Source of the DNA: an uncultured Eubacterium sp.
GTDB lineage: Bacteria; Bacillota; Clostridia; Lachnospirales; Lachnospiraceae
Reading direction: 5' to 3'
NCBI GenBank assembly: GCA_910583555.1
Contig: CAJTXO010000001.1
Location: 62,001-126,000, forward strand
DNA length: 64,000 nucleotides
Part shown: in pieces, positions 1-7,745 of the stretch
Position numbering within the stretch: the first letter of the stretch is position 1
Layout: each line of letters starts with the position of its first letter
Notes under the pieces: model-generated
The model's input: the letters and a program-made list of their open reading frames with translations, nothing else
Told to the model about the DNA's origin: nothing
Database searches by the model: none
Translations under genes and position numbers: made by a program

Positions 1-363
1 TAGGAATGTGGCTAGTTCCTGCTGAATGGCATCGTTCTCTGAAAGGTTGTTTATCGTAAAATCAGTTATATTCGCCGCAATCCGCTCAAACTCCGCACAA
101 TCTTCCTCCGAACCGACAACTACAAACGGAAGTTTATGTTTCGTAAGCAGATGTTTAATAGGAATGATCTTACTGTACCCTTCTTTTGTCTCCTTATAAA
201 TGCAGTACACAAAAATATCCGGTGAAAAATATTTGATATGCCTTGCGACATCACCGTACCGATTTGAAGTGGTCAACGTTTCGATCTGATGCATCTGCTG
301 AAAAAACGCGTCTTTTACATCATGATTACTACCCGTTATCAATGCCTTAAATTCCATATCCAT
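1..363 (-). CDS. Receiver-like regulatory protein, 3' end outside window
   Basis: The reverse strand encodes 121 codons from an ATG at 363, open to the window edge, so the C-terminus is missing. An AAGGGA ribosome binding site lies just upstream and a near-consensus promoter is present at 389-417. The N-terminus (MDMEFKALITGSNHDV) and the alternating hydrophobic strands (PDIFVYCIY, LPFVVVGS) look like a CheY-type alpha/beta receiver fold. No clear phosphoacceptor Asp stands at the end of the third strand, so it may be a pseudo-receiver. In this group such domains often precede GGDEF, HD or similar output domains; what follows here cannot be seen. Coding is secure; the fold is inference. Confidence 0.6.
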   Translation of the reverse strand, partial: MDMEFKALITGSNHDVKDAFFQQMHQIETLTTSNRYGDVARHIKYFSPDIFVYCIYKETKEGYSKIIPIKHLLTKHKLPFVVVGSEEDCAEFERIAANITDFTINNLSENDAIQQELATFL

Positions 364-388
364 CACATCCCTTACATCATTTGTTAAA

Positions 389-417
389 ATTATACCATAT
401 AAAAATGTCCGGGTCAA
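389..417 (-). promoter_or_regulatory. Sigma-A type promoter of the truncated receiver-like gene
   Basis: On the reverse strand TTGACC is followed after 17 bases by TATAAT, placing transcription start about 20 bases before the ribosome binding site of the gene starting at 363. Confidence 0.7.
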
Positions 418-448
418 AAAGTATTTGCTTCATTTTTCGCCTTTGTTT

Positions 449-457
449 TGCTATAAT
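449..457 (+). promoter_or_regulatory. Extended -10 promoter of the helicase gene
   Basis: TGC directly precedes a perfect TATAAT (452-457), an extended -10 element. The -35 region is poor (TTCATT at 17-base spacing). It lies about 70 bases before the helicase start. Confidence 0.5.
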
Positions 458-527
458 GGTCTTTATAGAGCCAAATGATCCGAGCCGTAGGAAAAAAACA
501 ACTCATGCGGCAAAATGGGAGGGTATC

Positions 528-2984
528 ATGATGAAAATTTCCGTGCGAAATCTCGTAGAATTTATTTTCCGGGAAGGCGATATCAATTCCGCCGGCCTAG
601 GCGCGAAAAACACTGAGGCGATGGCACTGGGAAGTAAAATGCACCGAAAGATCCAAAAGCAGATGGGCGTCGGCTACGAAGCCGAAGTGCCCTTATCTAC
701 GTGTGTCTCTTTGAAAAGCAAAGAGACCGGCGAACCGTTCGATCTGACGATCGAGGGACGCGCTGACGGGATCATGCGGGACAACGACAATACTCAAGAT
801 TGCGACATCGCGCGGGACAACGGCACGCCGGACGCCCCCGGCATCATCGTAGATGAGATCAAGGGCGTATTTCTCGATATCCACCAGCTCAAACAGCCGA
901 TCCCCGTACATAAGGCTCAGGCGATGTGCTACGCCTACATGATCTGCGAAAACGAAAACCCGGCCTTTCTGACTGTCCAGGTCACCTACTGCCATTTGGA
1001 GACCGAGGAAATACGCCGTTTCCGGGAAACGTATACGAACCTCGAGATCCGGCAGTGGTTTGAAGACCTCATCCGGCGCTACGAGCCGTGGGCCATCTAC
1101 GAATATGACTGGAAGCGCCGCCGGAACGCGTCCATCCGCGACCTCGTATTTCCTTTTCCCTACCGGGAAGGGCAGCGCGATCTCGCCGCCTGCGTTTACA
1201 AGACGATCGAACACAAAAAGAAAATATTCATCCAGGCGCCGACCGGCGTGGGAAAAACGATCTCCACCGTTTTCCCGAGTGTGAAAGCGATGGGGGAAGG
1301 ACTTGCCGACCGCCTGTTTTACCTGACTGCCAAAACGATCACCCGCACCGTGGCCCAGGAGTGTTTTCAATTGTTAGCCGAACAGGATCTCTCGTTCAAA
1401 TTCCTCACGATCACGGCGAAGGAAAAACTGTGCTTCCTCGAGGGAAAACCGAACTGCACGCCCGCGTCCTGCCCGTACGCCAAAGGGCACTACGACCGCG
1501 TAAACGCGTGCGTCTACGATATGCTGACGAACGAGACCGATCTGGACCGGGATACGATCCTCACCTACGCCGAAAAACATCAGGTCTGCCCGTTTGAAAT
1601 GTGCCTGGACGCCGCCCTGTTCGCCGACGGCATCATCTGCGATTACAATTACGCGTTCGACCCCAATGTCTATCTGCGCCGCTTTTTTTCGGAGGGGAAC
1701 AAAGATTCCTTTATCTTTCTCATCGATGAGGCCCACAACCTCGTGGAGCGCGCCCGTGAGATGTACAGCGCCGTTCTGGTGAAAGAGGATTTCCTCCACG
1801 TCAAACGCATCCTGCGCGCGGAGGAAAAACGCTCCCAGCCGCCCGAAGTAAATTATATTTTAAAAGTATTTGCCGCCTCTCTCGACCAGTGCAATAAAAC
1901 GATGCTCGCATGGAAGCATGAATGTGATGAATTTGAACTGCTCACCGATATTTCCGCGTTCAGCTTCCAGCTCATGCGCGTCCGGAACCACTTTGAACTG
2001 CTGGCCAAGGAAGTCAAAGACCTGCCGGAGCGCGAGACGATACTGAATTTCTTCTTTGCCGTCCGCCATTTTCAGAACATGTATGATACAATGGATGAGC
2101 GCTACCGGATCGTCACCGATTACGACGGCGAGGGCAATTTCCGCATCAAACTCCAGTGCATGGACCCCTCGGCCCGCCTGGCCGACGCGCTCGCGTACGC
2201 GAGGGGAACCGCCTTTTTTTCCGCTACGCTGCTGCCCGTCCGCTATTACCGCGAACAGCTGTCAGCCGATGCGGACGATTACGCTGTTTACGCCAGGTCC
2301 GCATTCCAGACGAGCCAGCGCAAAGTGATCATCGCCAACGACGTCACGAGCAGGTACAAGCGGCGCGGTGAGCAGGAGTATCGGAAGATCGCCTCCTATA
2401 TCGAGGATTTTATCGCCGCCAGACAGGGAAATTACATGGTCTTCTTTCCCTCGTACGCCTTTCTCGACAATGTATACCGCCTGATGAACGTTCCGGAACA
2501 GACGGAAATCCTCCGGCAGCACAATACGATGCGGGAAGCCGAAAAAGAACAGTTCCTGGCGGCGTTTGACCAGACGAACGCGCACACGCTCGTGGGGTTC
2601 TGTGTCATGGGCGGCATTTTCGGCGAGGGCATCGATCTGAAAGAAGACCGCCTGATCGGCACGGCCATCGTCGGTACCGGGCTGCCGCAGGTATGCCACG
2701 AGCGCGAATTATTTAAACAATATTATGACGCCATCAACGGCAGCGGCTTCTCGTACGCCTATCTGTATCCCGGTATCAACAAAGTGTTTCAGGCGGGCGG
2801 ACGCGTCATCCGCACCGTGAATGACCGCGGCGTGATCCTGCTTTTGGACGAGCGCTTCGCCGAGCGCAGTTATCTCGAACTTTTTCCGAGGGAATGGATT
2901 CCCTATGACATCACAAATAAAAAAGGAATGAAAGAAATCCTCCATTCCTTTTGGGACGATCCTGACAAACCGCCCTTATCGTAA
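528..2984 (+). CDS. XPD/DinG-like ATP-dependent DNA helicase with N-terminal nuclease-like domain
   Basis: An 818-residue superfamily 2 helicase. The first ~230 residues resemble a RecB/Cas4-type PD-(D/E)XK nuclease domain (a conserved His near residue 40, GRADGI, then VDEIKG supplying the E-x-K). The helicase motor follows: Walker A APTGVGKT near residue 240, DEAH near 400, and C-terminal motifs including GGIFGEGIDL. Four cysteines between Walker A and DEAH (KLC, NCTPASC, CPFEMC) match the iron-sulfur cluster of XPD/DinG helicases. It probably acts in DNA repair or processing of branched DNA. Start 528 was chosen because GGGAGGG lies 5-10 bases upstream; the reading frame is open further upstream without such a site. 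It converges with cvfB, overlapping it by 9 bases. Confidence 0.85.
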   Translation: MMKISVRNLVEFIFREGDINSAGLGAKNTEAMALGSKMHRKIQKQMGVGYEAEVPLSTCVSLKSKETGEPFDLTIEGRADGIMRDNDNTQDCDIARDNGTPDAPGIIVDEIKGVFLDIHQLKQPIPVHKAQAMCYAYMICENENPAFLTVQVTYCHLETEEIRRFRETYTNLEIRQWFEDLIRRYEPWAIYEYDWKRRRNASIRDLVFPFPYREGQRDLAACVYKTIEHKKKIFIQAPTGVGKTISTVFPSVKAMGEGLADRLFYLTAKTITRTVAQECFQLLAEQDLSFKFLTITAKEKLCFLEGKPNCTPASCPYAKGHYDRVNACVYDMLTNETDLDRDTILTYAEKHQVCPFEMCLDAALFADGIICDYNYAFDPNVYLRRFFSEGNKDSFIFLIDEAHNLVERAREMYSAVLVKEDFLHVKRILRAEEKRSQPPEVNYILKVFAASLDQCNKTMLAWKHECDEFELLTDISAFSFQLMRVRNHFELLAKEVKDLPERETILNFFFAVRHFQNMYDTMDERYRIVTDYDGEGNFRIKLQCMDPSARLADALAYARGTAFFSATLLPVRYYREQLSADADDYAVYARSAFQTSQRKVIIANDVTSRYKRRGEQEYRKIASYIEDFIAARQGNYMVFFPSYAFLDNVYRLMNVPEQTEILRQHNTMREAEKEQFLAAFDQTNAHTLVGFCVMGGIFGEGIDLKEDRLIGTAIVGTGLPQVCHERELFKQYYDAINGSGFSYAYLYPGINKVFQAGGRVIRTVNDRGVILLLDERFAERSYLELFPREWIPYDITNKKGMKEILHSFWDDPDKPPLS

Positions 2985-3821
2985 CCGGATCCCGTCCGGC
3001 CGTATTTCAATTTTTTTCTCCTTCATCAACCTGCCGATCGCCCGCTTGAACGCGTTTTTACTCATCTGGAACTCGCGTTTGATGATCTCGGGCGACGTCT
3101 TGTCGTGGAACGGGAGAAATCCGCCGTCTGCCGTCAGCCGCTTCAGGATCGCCTCCGCGTCCATGCCCATCTGCACCGGGACATGTTCCTGCAGGCTCAG
3201 CGTCAGCTTGCCATCCTCCCGCACTTCCTTGATCCTCGCGTGAACGGCGTCACCGACGTGCAGTTCCCGGTTCATCTCGTTGTGGGGAATCAGCGCGGAG
3301 TACGTATCTTCCACCGCCACAAAAGCTCCGTAAGAGTCAAGGATCTCATACACCATGCCGTCGACATGGGCACCGGCCGCAAAGTCTCCATTTACTTTGA
3401 GATACTCGTAAACGTGCATCGTCGCGCACAAACGCCCGGACTTATCGATGTACAGGGCCGCCAGCACTTCCTCCCCCTTTCTCACCCGGTGCGTCTGTTC
3501 CTTGAACGGAAGGAACAGATCTTTCGCCAGTCCCCAGTCCAAAAACGCTCCGATATTCGTTACATCCGTCACGGTCAGCCGGGCAAATCCGCCGAGCTGC
3601 ACGCGGGGTACCGTCGTCGTAGCGATCAGGCGGTCTTCCGAGTCCTTATACAAAAAGACAGACAGGATATCCCCCTTCTCGATGCCCTCCGGCACCTGAT
3701 TGTTCGGCAGCAGCACCTGTAACCGCGGAAATTCATACGAACTGAGATAGACCCCGTTCTTCGTCTGCTTCGTCACATATAACCGCTGCACGCGCCCTAA
3801 TATTTTTTCTTCAAATTCCAT
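2976..3821 (-). CDS. cvfB: CvfB family S1 RNA-binding protein
   Basis: A 281-residue protein matching the CvfB/YitL family: tandem S1-like OB folds (GGFARLTVTDVTNIGAFLDWG; DGMVYEILDSYGAFVAV; HARIKEVREDGKLTLSL) followed by a C-terminal winged helix (SPEIIKREFQMSKNAFKRAIG). The family binds RNA and in staphylococci affects virulence gene expression; its role here is unknown. It is the last gene of a reverse-strand operon with DUF4250, GNAT and thioesterase genes, 37 bases after the thioesterase stop. Confidence 0.9.
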   Translation of the reverse strand: MEFEEKILGRVQRLYVTKQTKNGVYLSSYEFPRLQVLLPNNQVPEGIEKGDILSVFLYKDSEDRLIATTTVPRVQLGGFARLTVTDVTNIGAFLDWGLAKDLFLPFKEQTHRVRKGEEVLAALYIDKSGRLCATMHVYEYLKVNGDFAAGAHVDGMVYEILDSYGAFVAVEDTYSALIPHNEMNRELHVGDAVHARIKEVREDGKLTLSLQEHVPVQMGMDAEAILKRLTADGGFLPFHDKTSPEIIKREFQMSKNAFKRAIGRLMKEKKIEIRPDGIRLR

Positions 3822-3858
3822 CTATGTTCTCCATTCTGTTTGTCCACCGTCCACCACG

Positions 3859-4566
3859 CTACACAGCGCGAAACCGTGTGATCGCGTACGGCGCCCCGTC
3901 CGCGTCCGACATGACTACGTAAAATCCATCTTCGTCCTGTTTCGTTTGGACCCGGATCTGATCTCCGAGTTTCGCCGCCAGCCGGTACTCCACCTGCAGA
4001 TCGCCCACCGAAAACCCAGTCGGAAGAAAATTTGCCGCGATACGTATGTATTCGCCGTTATTCATGTGCGCGTTCGTGTCGAGGTGGTTTTCGCACACCC
4101 GGACGGTCCCGCGGTATTCCATCTGTTCGGGATACGTCAGCTTCCTCGGCGTATATTCCATGGGGTAAGGTTCCCCCATCCCGAACGGTTCCACGTCTTC
4201 CTGCTTCGCCCGGATCGGTTTTCCCGTGTTCTGGTCAAAGTAAAACCACTGGGAATCCGCGTAAACAAGCGCCTCTCCCTCCATACTCTCCATGAGGAAA
4301 TTCCGCATGCCGAAAACGCCCTTAAATTTGTAGGGCCACGTTTTCACGAGAAATTCCTCTCCCATCGACGGACGCCTGCGAAAGACGATATGCCAGGAAT
4401 TGACAAGCCAGGCATGGGCATCCTCTTTCAGTTCCATACAGGACCGGCCCACGTCCTCGCTGTGGAACAGGCAGCAGTCCTGCAATACATTGACGACCGC
4501 GTGTACTTTTATTTTCCCTTCTGTGTCGATCCGGCTGTAAGAAACTCTGTCTTTATACTGATACAC
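3859..4566 (-). CDS. Acyl-ACP thioesterase (FatA/FatB family)
   Basis: A 235-residue double-hotdog protein of the bacterial acyl-ACP thioesterase family (Pfam Acyl-ACP_TE). It probably releases fatty acids from acyl carrier protein in the cytoplasm. Typical segments are visible: DCCLFHSEDVG and WLVNSWHIVFRRRP in the first hotdog, and HLDTNAHMNNGEYI in the second, the last carrying conserved catalytic-region Asn and His residues. Start is GTG at 4566, preceded by AGGAG at 8-base spacing. The frame stays open to about 4785, but that extension is low-complexity, has no ribosome binding site and overlaps the GNAT gene in another frame. Confidence 0.88.
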   Translation of the reverse strand: MYQYKDRVSYSRIDTEGKIKVHAVVNVLQDCCLFHSEDVGRSCMELKEDAHAWLVNSWHIVFRRRPSMGEEFLVKTWPYKFKGVFGMRNFLMESMEGEALVYADSQWFYFDQNTGKPIRAKQEDVEPFGMGEPYPMEYTPRKLTYPEQMEYRGTVRVCENHLDTNAHMNNGEYIRIAANFLPTGFSVGDLQVEYRLAAKLGDQIRVQTKQDEDGFYVVMSDADGAPYAITRFRAV

Positions 4567-4702
4567 GATTCCATCTCCTGTTCTCCGCCCCTCACGGGCG
4601 GCACATTTGCTCGTACGACCGTATTCGTCACGGCTGCAGCTGCAGCCGCGACTGCCTCCGCCTTGTCTGTGCCTACAGTTCTTGCGGTGGCTCCACTCCC
4701 GG

Positions 4703-5170
4703 CTATTGCTCCACCCCTGGCTGCGGCTGCGCCCGCGACCCGCTCCCACTGATCCATCTGGACATACCGGAACCGTGATTGCCAAACGGCCTTTTATGAA
4801 ATCCCAGCTTGCCGTAAAATTCTTCTTTATTCATCGCGGACATGAGGTTGACCATGATCGTCTCCCCCTCGTCCACCTGGCCCTCCAGCCATCCGAGTAC
4901 ATGTTCGATGATCCTTCTGCCGAGTCCGCGCGACTGGTAGTGCGGATGCACGATCACATCGCAGATAAAATATACATAGCCGCCATCTCCGACCACTCTC
5001 GCCATCCCCACAGGGCGCTCCCCGTCATAGGCTATGATCTTGTACAGGGAATTTGCCAGCGCGCACGCCGCTCTTTTCGGTGTGATATGGATAAAATCCA
5101 CGCTGCCCCGGAGCGCGTTGTAATCCTCCGTCGTGATCTCATGTCGAAACGTAATTTCTTCTATCTTCAT
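4703..5170 (-). CDS. GNAT family N-acetyltransferase
   Basis: A 155-residue acetyltransferase. The acetyl-CoA binding motif is QSRGLGRRIIEHVL, preceded by strand VYFICDVIVHPHY and followed by FYGKLGFHKRP, the usual GNAT order. The substrate cannot be told. Related proteins normally end soon after the GSGMSRWI-like segment; here about 15 extra residues rich in Ser, Gly, Gln and Pro follow, encoded by a GC-rich, Ala/Gly-biased stretch (about 4570-4760) that may have grown by repeat slippage. It starts 5 bases after the DUF4250 stop, so the two are probably translationally coupled. Confidence 0.88.
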   Translation of the reverse strand: MKIEEITFRHEITTEDYNALRGSVDFIHITPKRAACALANSLYKIIAYDGERPVGMARVVGDGGYVYFICDVIVHPHYQSRGLGRRIIEHVLGWLEGQVDEGETIMVNLMSAMNKEEFYGKLGFHKRPFGNHGSGMSRWISGSGSRAQPQPGVEQ

Positions 5171-5175
5171 TTGTT

Positions 5176-5352
5176 TTATATGAACTGATTTGTCACCTCA
5201 TCATAATGATAATCCAAGCTGCCCAGATTCTCACACAACGTCTCCACGTCAATCTCGTTCGACTCGCAAAATTCCTCCAACGTCGCGTACTGGTCGCGGA
5301 GCTGTGTATTTGTATAACTAAGTAGTATAATGGGGTCACCCGGTATGCTCAT
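5176..5352 (-). CDS. DUF4250 domain-containing small protein
   Basis: A 58-residue protein beginning MSIPGDPIILLSYTNTQLRD and ending YHYDEVTNQF, the signature of DUF4250 proteins of Clostridia. A strong AGGAGG site lies 6 bases before the ATG and a near-perfect promoter is at 5406-5434. It is the first gene of the operon leading to GNAT, thioesterase and cvfB. No function is known for the family. Confidence 0.85.
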   Translation of the reverse strand: MSIPGDPIILLSYTNTQLRDQYATLEEFCESNEIDVETLCENLGSLDYHYDEVTNQFI

Positions 5353-5405
5353 AATATCCTCCTATCCGATGTTTGTTCACCGCTGTCAAAAAATGATGCA
5401 ATTTT

Positions 5406-5434
5406 ATTGTAAATGGCCCGGCTTCTTTTGTCAA
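5406..5434 (-). promoter_or_regulatory. Promoter of the DUF4250-GNAT-thioesterase-cvfB operon
   Basis: On the reverse strand TTGACA is followed after 17 bases by TACAAT, about 50 bases upstream of the DUF4250 start. Confidence 0.75.
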
Positions 5435-5597
5435 CCTCCATTCTTGTTTCCAGCTGAAGCGCATCCCATCGGAAAGCAAAATCTGAGGCGTTTGCCCCGG
5501 ATGCATATAAATACTATTTTCCAAGCATTTTAGGACGTGTATCGCTGTGTAAGAAAAATGTCCTGTTGTTTGCCGCAGGACAACAAACATAATACAA

Positions 5598-5626
5598 ACA
5601 AGGAGATACCTCAGGTATCCCCTTGT
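5598..5626 (-). terminator. Terminator of the GH30 xylanase gene
   Basis: A 13-base stem with one mismatch and a 3-base loop (ACAAGG.GATACC / GGTATC.CCTTGT), followed by a T-rich stretch on the reverse strand. It lies 20 bases beyond the GH30 stop. Confidence 0.7.
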
Positions 5627-5647
5627 CATAAATCCATATTTCATATT

Positions 5648-7396
5648 TTAATTCGTCGGCTCAAATACCCATACCTGGTTTGAACCTTCCCAGTACGCGT
5701 TCTGCACTACGTTCGTATTGTCAGACACTCTCAGGTGAATACCACTCTTTCCATCCGTTACCTTTGTCAGGATACCAAACTGACCTGCCACGGATGTCGT
5801 CTTGCACATGAACTGCTGCGCGTCCCCGCTGTACGCGTGATATATGTGAATATTCGTGTTATCTGCCGTATCAGCGCCGCTTACGTCGAGCATAAAATCG
5901 CCAAGTGCGCTCGTCAGTGTAAAGTAACCGTTATCGAGTTTGTTCAGATACCATTTCTCGCCTCTGCCGCCTGTCTTCTCTCCTGCCTGTACGTTCTGTC
6001 CGGCTTCCCCTTTGTTATCTGATACCTGCAGGTACTTTCCGGATGCCGGATTCTTAATGCAGTACCAGCCATTTGCGATCGTCGCGCCCGTATTCGTACC
6101 TGGATTTGTGACAACCGACCCCTTCAGCGTGCAGACAAATGTGGAAACACTGTTTGCCGGAAGATATGCCCAGAATCCATTTCCATCAAGAGAGAGATCG
6201 GATGTCTTTGCCAGATTCTCACTTCCCGATGTGCGGTAGCGATCTACTTTTGAAATGTTCTGTCCATTAACCGCGAATTTCTGTGATATGTCGCTCGTTC
6301 CTTTATTGACTGCTACGATCACAGCCTTTCCGTCTCCGGTGTAGGCGGATACATAGACGCCGTTGTTCGGGTTCTCTGTAGCAGAAACCCTCTTATAACC
6401 CGGGCGGATGAACTTCGAGTACTGTGCCATACAGTAACCGCGTTTACTGATCGTGCCGTCCTCTTTCATCGGACTGTAGCTTCTGCGGATGTACCACCAC
6501 ACATATGTCTGCAGGTTATTGACCATCGCTTTATGTATATGTTCGGAAACGCCGAGTGCTTCCGGCCATCTGTCTGCCGAGTTCGAATCGCTGTTCGGAT
6601 AATATACCTCAGTCATCCAGAGTTCTTTGTTCGATGCCTTCTGCTGGAACAATGGATAAGCGAAATCCTTCCACTGCGTTCCATATAAATGGGTTCCCAT
6701 GATTTCTATATTGGCCAGTGCCTGAGAATCGTTGAGGATTGGATCCGACATCGTCTTATTGTAAGAGAATGACTCCGGTGCGATCAGACGGCAGTTGATC
6801 GATCCCGCATAGTACTTCAGGAATGTCACGATTTCGCTCGCTGTCCACCAGGTCCACTCATGTCCGTAATCCGGCTCGTTTGCCATAGAAATGGCATACA
6901 GGTTTACCCCATTGTTTTTCATAAATGATACAAAATTGTTCAGATGCTTTGCGTAATCTGCGTATCTGTCATGTTTTAAACGTTTTGCTTTCGTATCCCC
7001 GTTACGATTGAACGTCTCCGTCATGTCACTCGGCGGATTCCAGGGAGTTGCAAAAACAATAGCGCCTTTCGCTATCGCCGCTTTCGCAGTAGCGACTTCT
7101 TTGTACCAGTTCCGGCTGTCAGAATCGATCCAGATCCTGAGAACGGAAAATCCGAGCTGGTTGTCTCCATTGCCAAATGCTGTCTCTCTCTGCGATGCTG
7201 TGAGATCACCGATCCAAGTCGGATGGTTCATGCCGCCAAATCCCCGTATCTCCTGATACGTCTGTGATACATTGACCACCGCATCACTTGCTGCCTGCGC
7301 AGTCGGTGCATTCACTGGTAACACCCCAAGTACCAGTGCGAACAAAAGACAACCTGCCAATACTGCCCTCGCCGCTTTTTTCAATTGTAACCCCAT
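5648..7396 (-). CDS. Secreted GH30 (subfamily 8-like) glucuronoxylanase with ricin-type CBM
   Basis: A 582-residue secreted xylanase close to Bacillus XynC. Residues 1-36 form a signal peptide with an AQA/A cleavage region. The (beta/alpha)8 domain contains SMANEPD (E174, acid/base) and LWMTEVYY (E263, nucleophile). The YIRRSY loop near 302-307 is the subfamily 8 element that binds the glucuronic acid side chain, so cleavage of glucuronoxylan is likely. After a short Pro/Thr linker (~450), a ricin-type beta-trefoil (CBM13-like) module fills the C-terminus (GKYLQVSDNKG, MLDVSGAD, QVWVFEP). Start 7396 is set by GGAGG 10 bases upstream. Monocistronic, with its own promoter and terminator. Confidence 0.92.
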   Translation of the reverse strand: MGLQLKKAARAVLAGCLLFALVLGVLPVNAPTAQAASDAVVNVSQTYQEIRGFGGMNHPTWIGDLTASQRETAFGNGDNQLGFSVLRIWIDSDSRNWYKEVATAKAAIAKGAIVFATPWNPPSDMTETFNRNGDTKAKRLKHDRYADYAKHLNNFVSFMKNNGVNLYAISMANEPDYGHEWTWWTASEIVTFLKYYAGSINCRLIAPESFSYNKTMSDPILNDSQALANIEIMGTHLYGTQWKDFAYPLFQQKASNKELWMTEVYYPNSDSNSADRWPEALGVSEHIHKAMVNNLQTYVWWYIRRSYSPMKEDGTISKRGYCMAQYSKFIRPGYKRVSATENPNNGVYVSAYTGDGKAVIVAVNKGTSDISQKFAVNGQNISKVDRYRTSGSENLAKTSDLSLDGNGFWAYLPANSVSTFVCTLKGSVVTNPGTNTGATIANGWYCIKNPASGKYLQVSDNKGEAGQNVQAGEKTGGRGEKWYLNKLDNGYFTLTSALGDFMLDVSGADTADNTNIHIYHAYSGDAQQFMCKTTSVAGQFGILTKVTDGKSGIHLRVSDNTNVVQNAYWEGSNQVWVFEPTN

Positions 7397-7443
7397 AAGT
7401 AACTTACCTCCTTCAATTATGATAAATATAGTTTCTGGAAATA

Positions 7444-7472
7444 AATATAGCACAGAAAATCGTGGTTGACAA
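7444..7472 (-). promoter_or_regulatory. Promoter of the GH30 xylanase gene
   Basis: Reverse-strand TTGTCA, a 17-base spacer and TATATT, about 50 bases before the start. The rest of the interval 7473-7745 holds no gene I can support. Confidence 0.7.
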
Positions 7473-7745
7473 TGAAATTTTCTGTCAGTTTATTGACATA
7501 TCGTGCACTTTTTTATTTGCGTTCGAAGCCCTTTTGTTAATACTGCACAAAGGAAAAATATTCCATTTGTGCAACTGTGACAAACACTATTCCATGATCC
7601 GATTCGCCATATCCATAACCTCCTGAAATTTTTCAGCGATTTCGTTTAAATGTTTCATCTGCATATTTTTTCGTCTTGCGGCAATACTGTAAATAATTTG
7701 ATGTAACGGCCTGACCTGCACCGGGCCGCACGAGGAGGGCAAAGC

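Noticed and set aside
693..1370. Long open frame of 225 codons antisense to the helicase
   Set aside because: It lies wholly inside a well-supported helicase gene, has no ribosome binding site and reads as a mirror frame produced by GC-rich codon use.
5336..5644. Reverse-strand open frame of about 100 codons between GH30 and DUF4250
   Set aside because: It runs across the GH30 terminator and the promoter and start of the DUF4250 operon and has no ribosome binding site.
7585..7690. Short reverse-strand frame containing MQMKHLNEIAEKFQEVMDMA
   Set aside because: It looks like an amphipathic helix, but no ribosome binding site or promoter precedes it and no start is convincing. Left out for lack of support.
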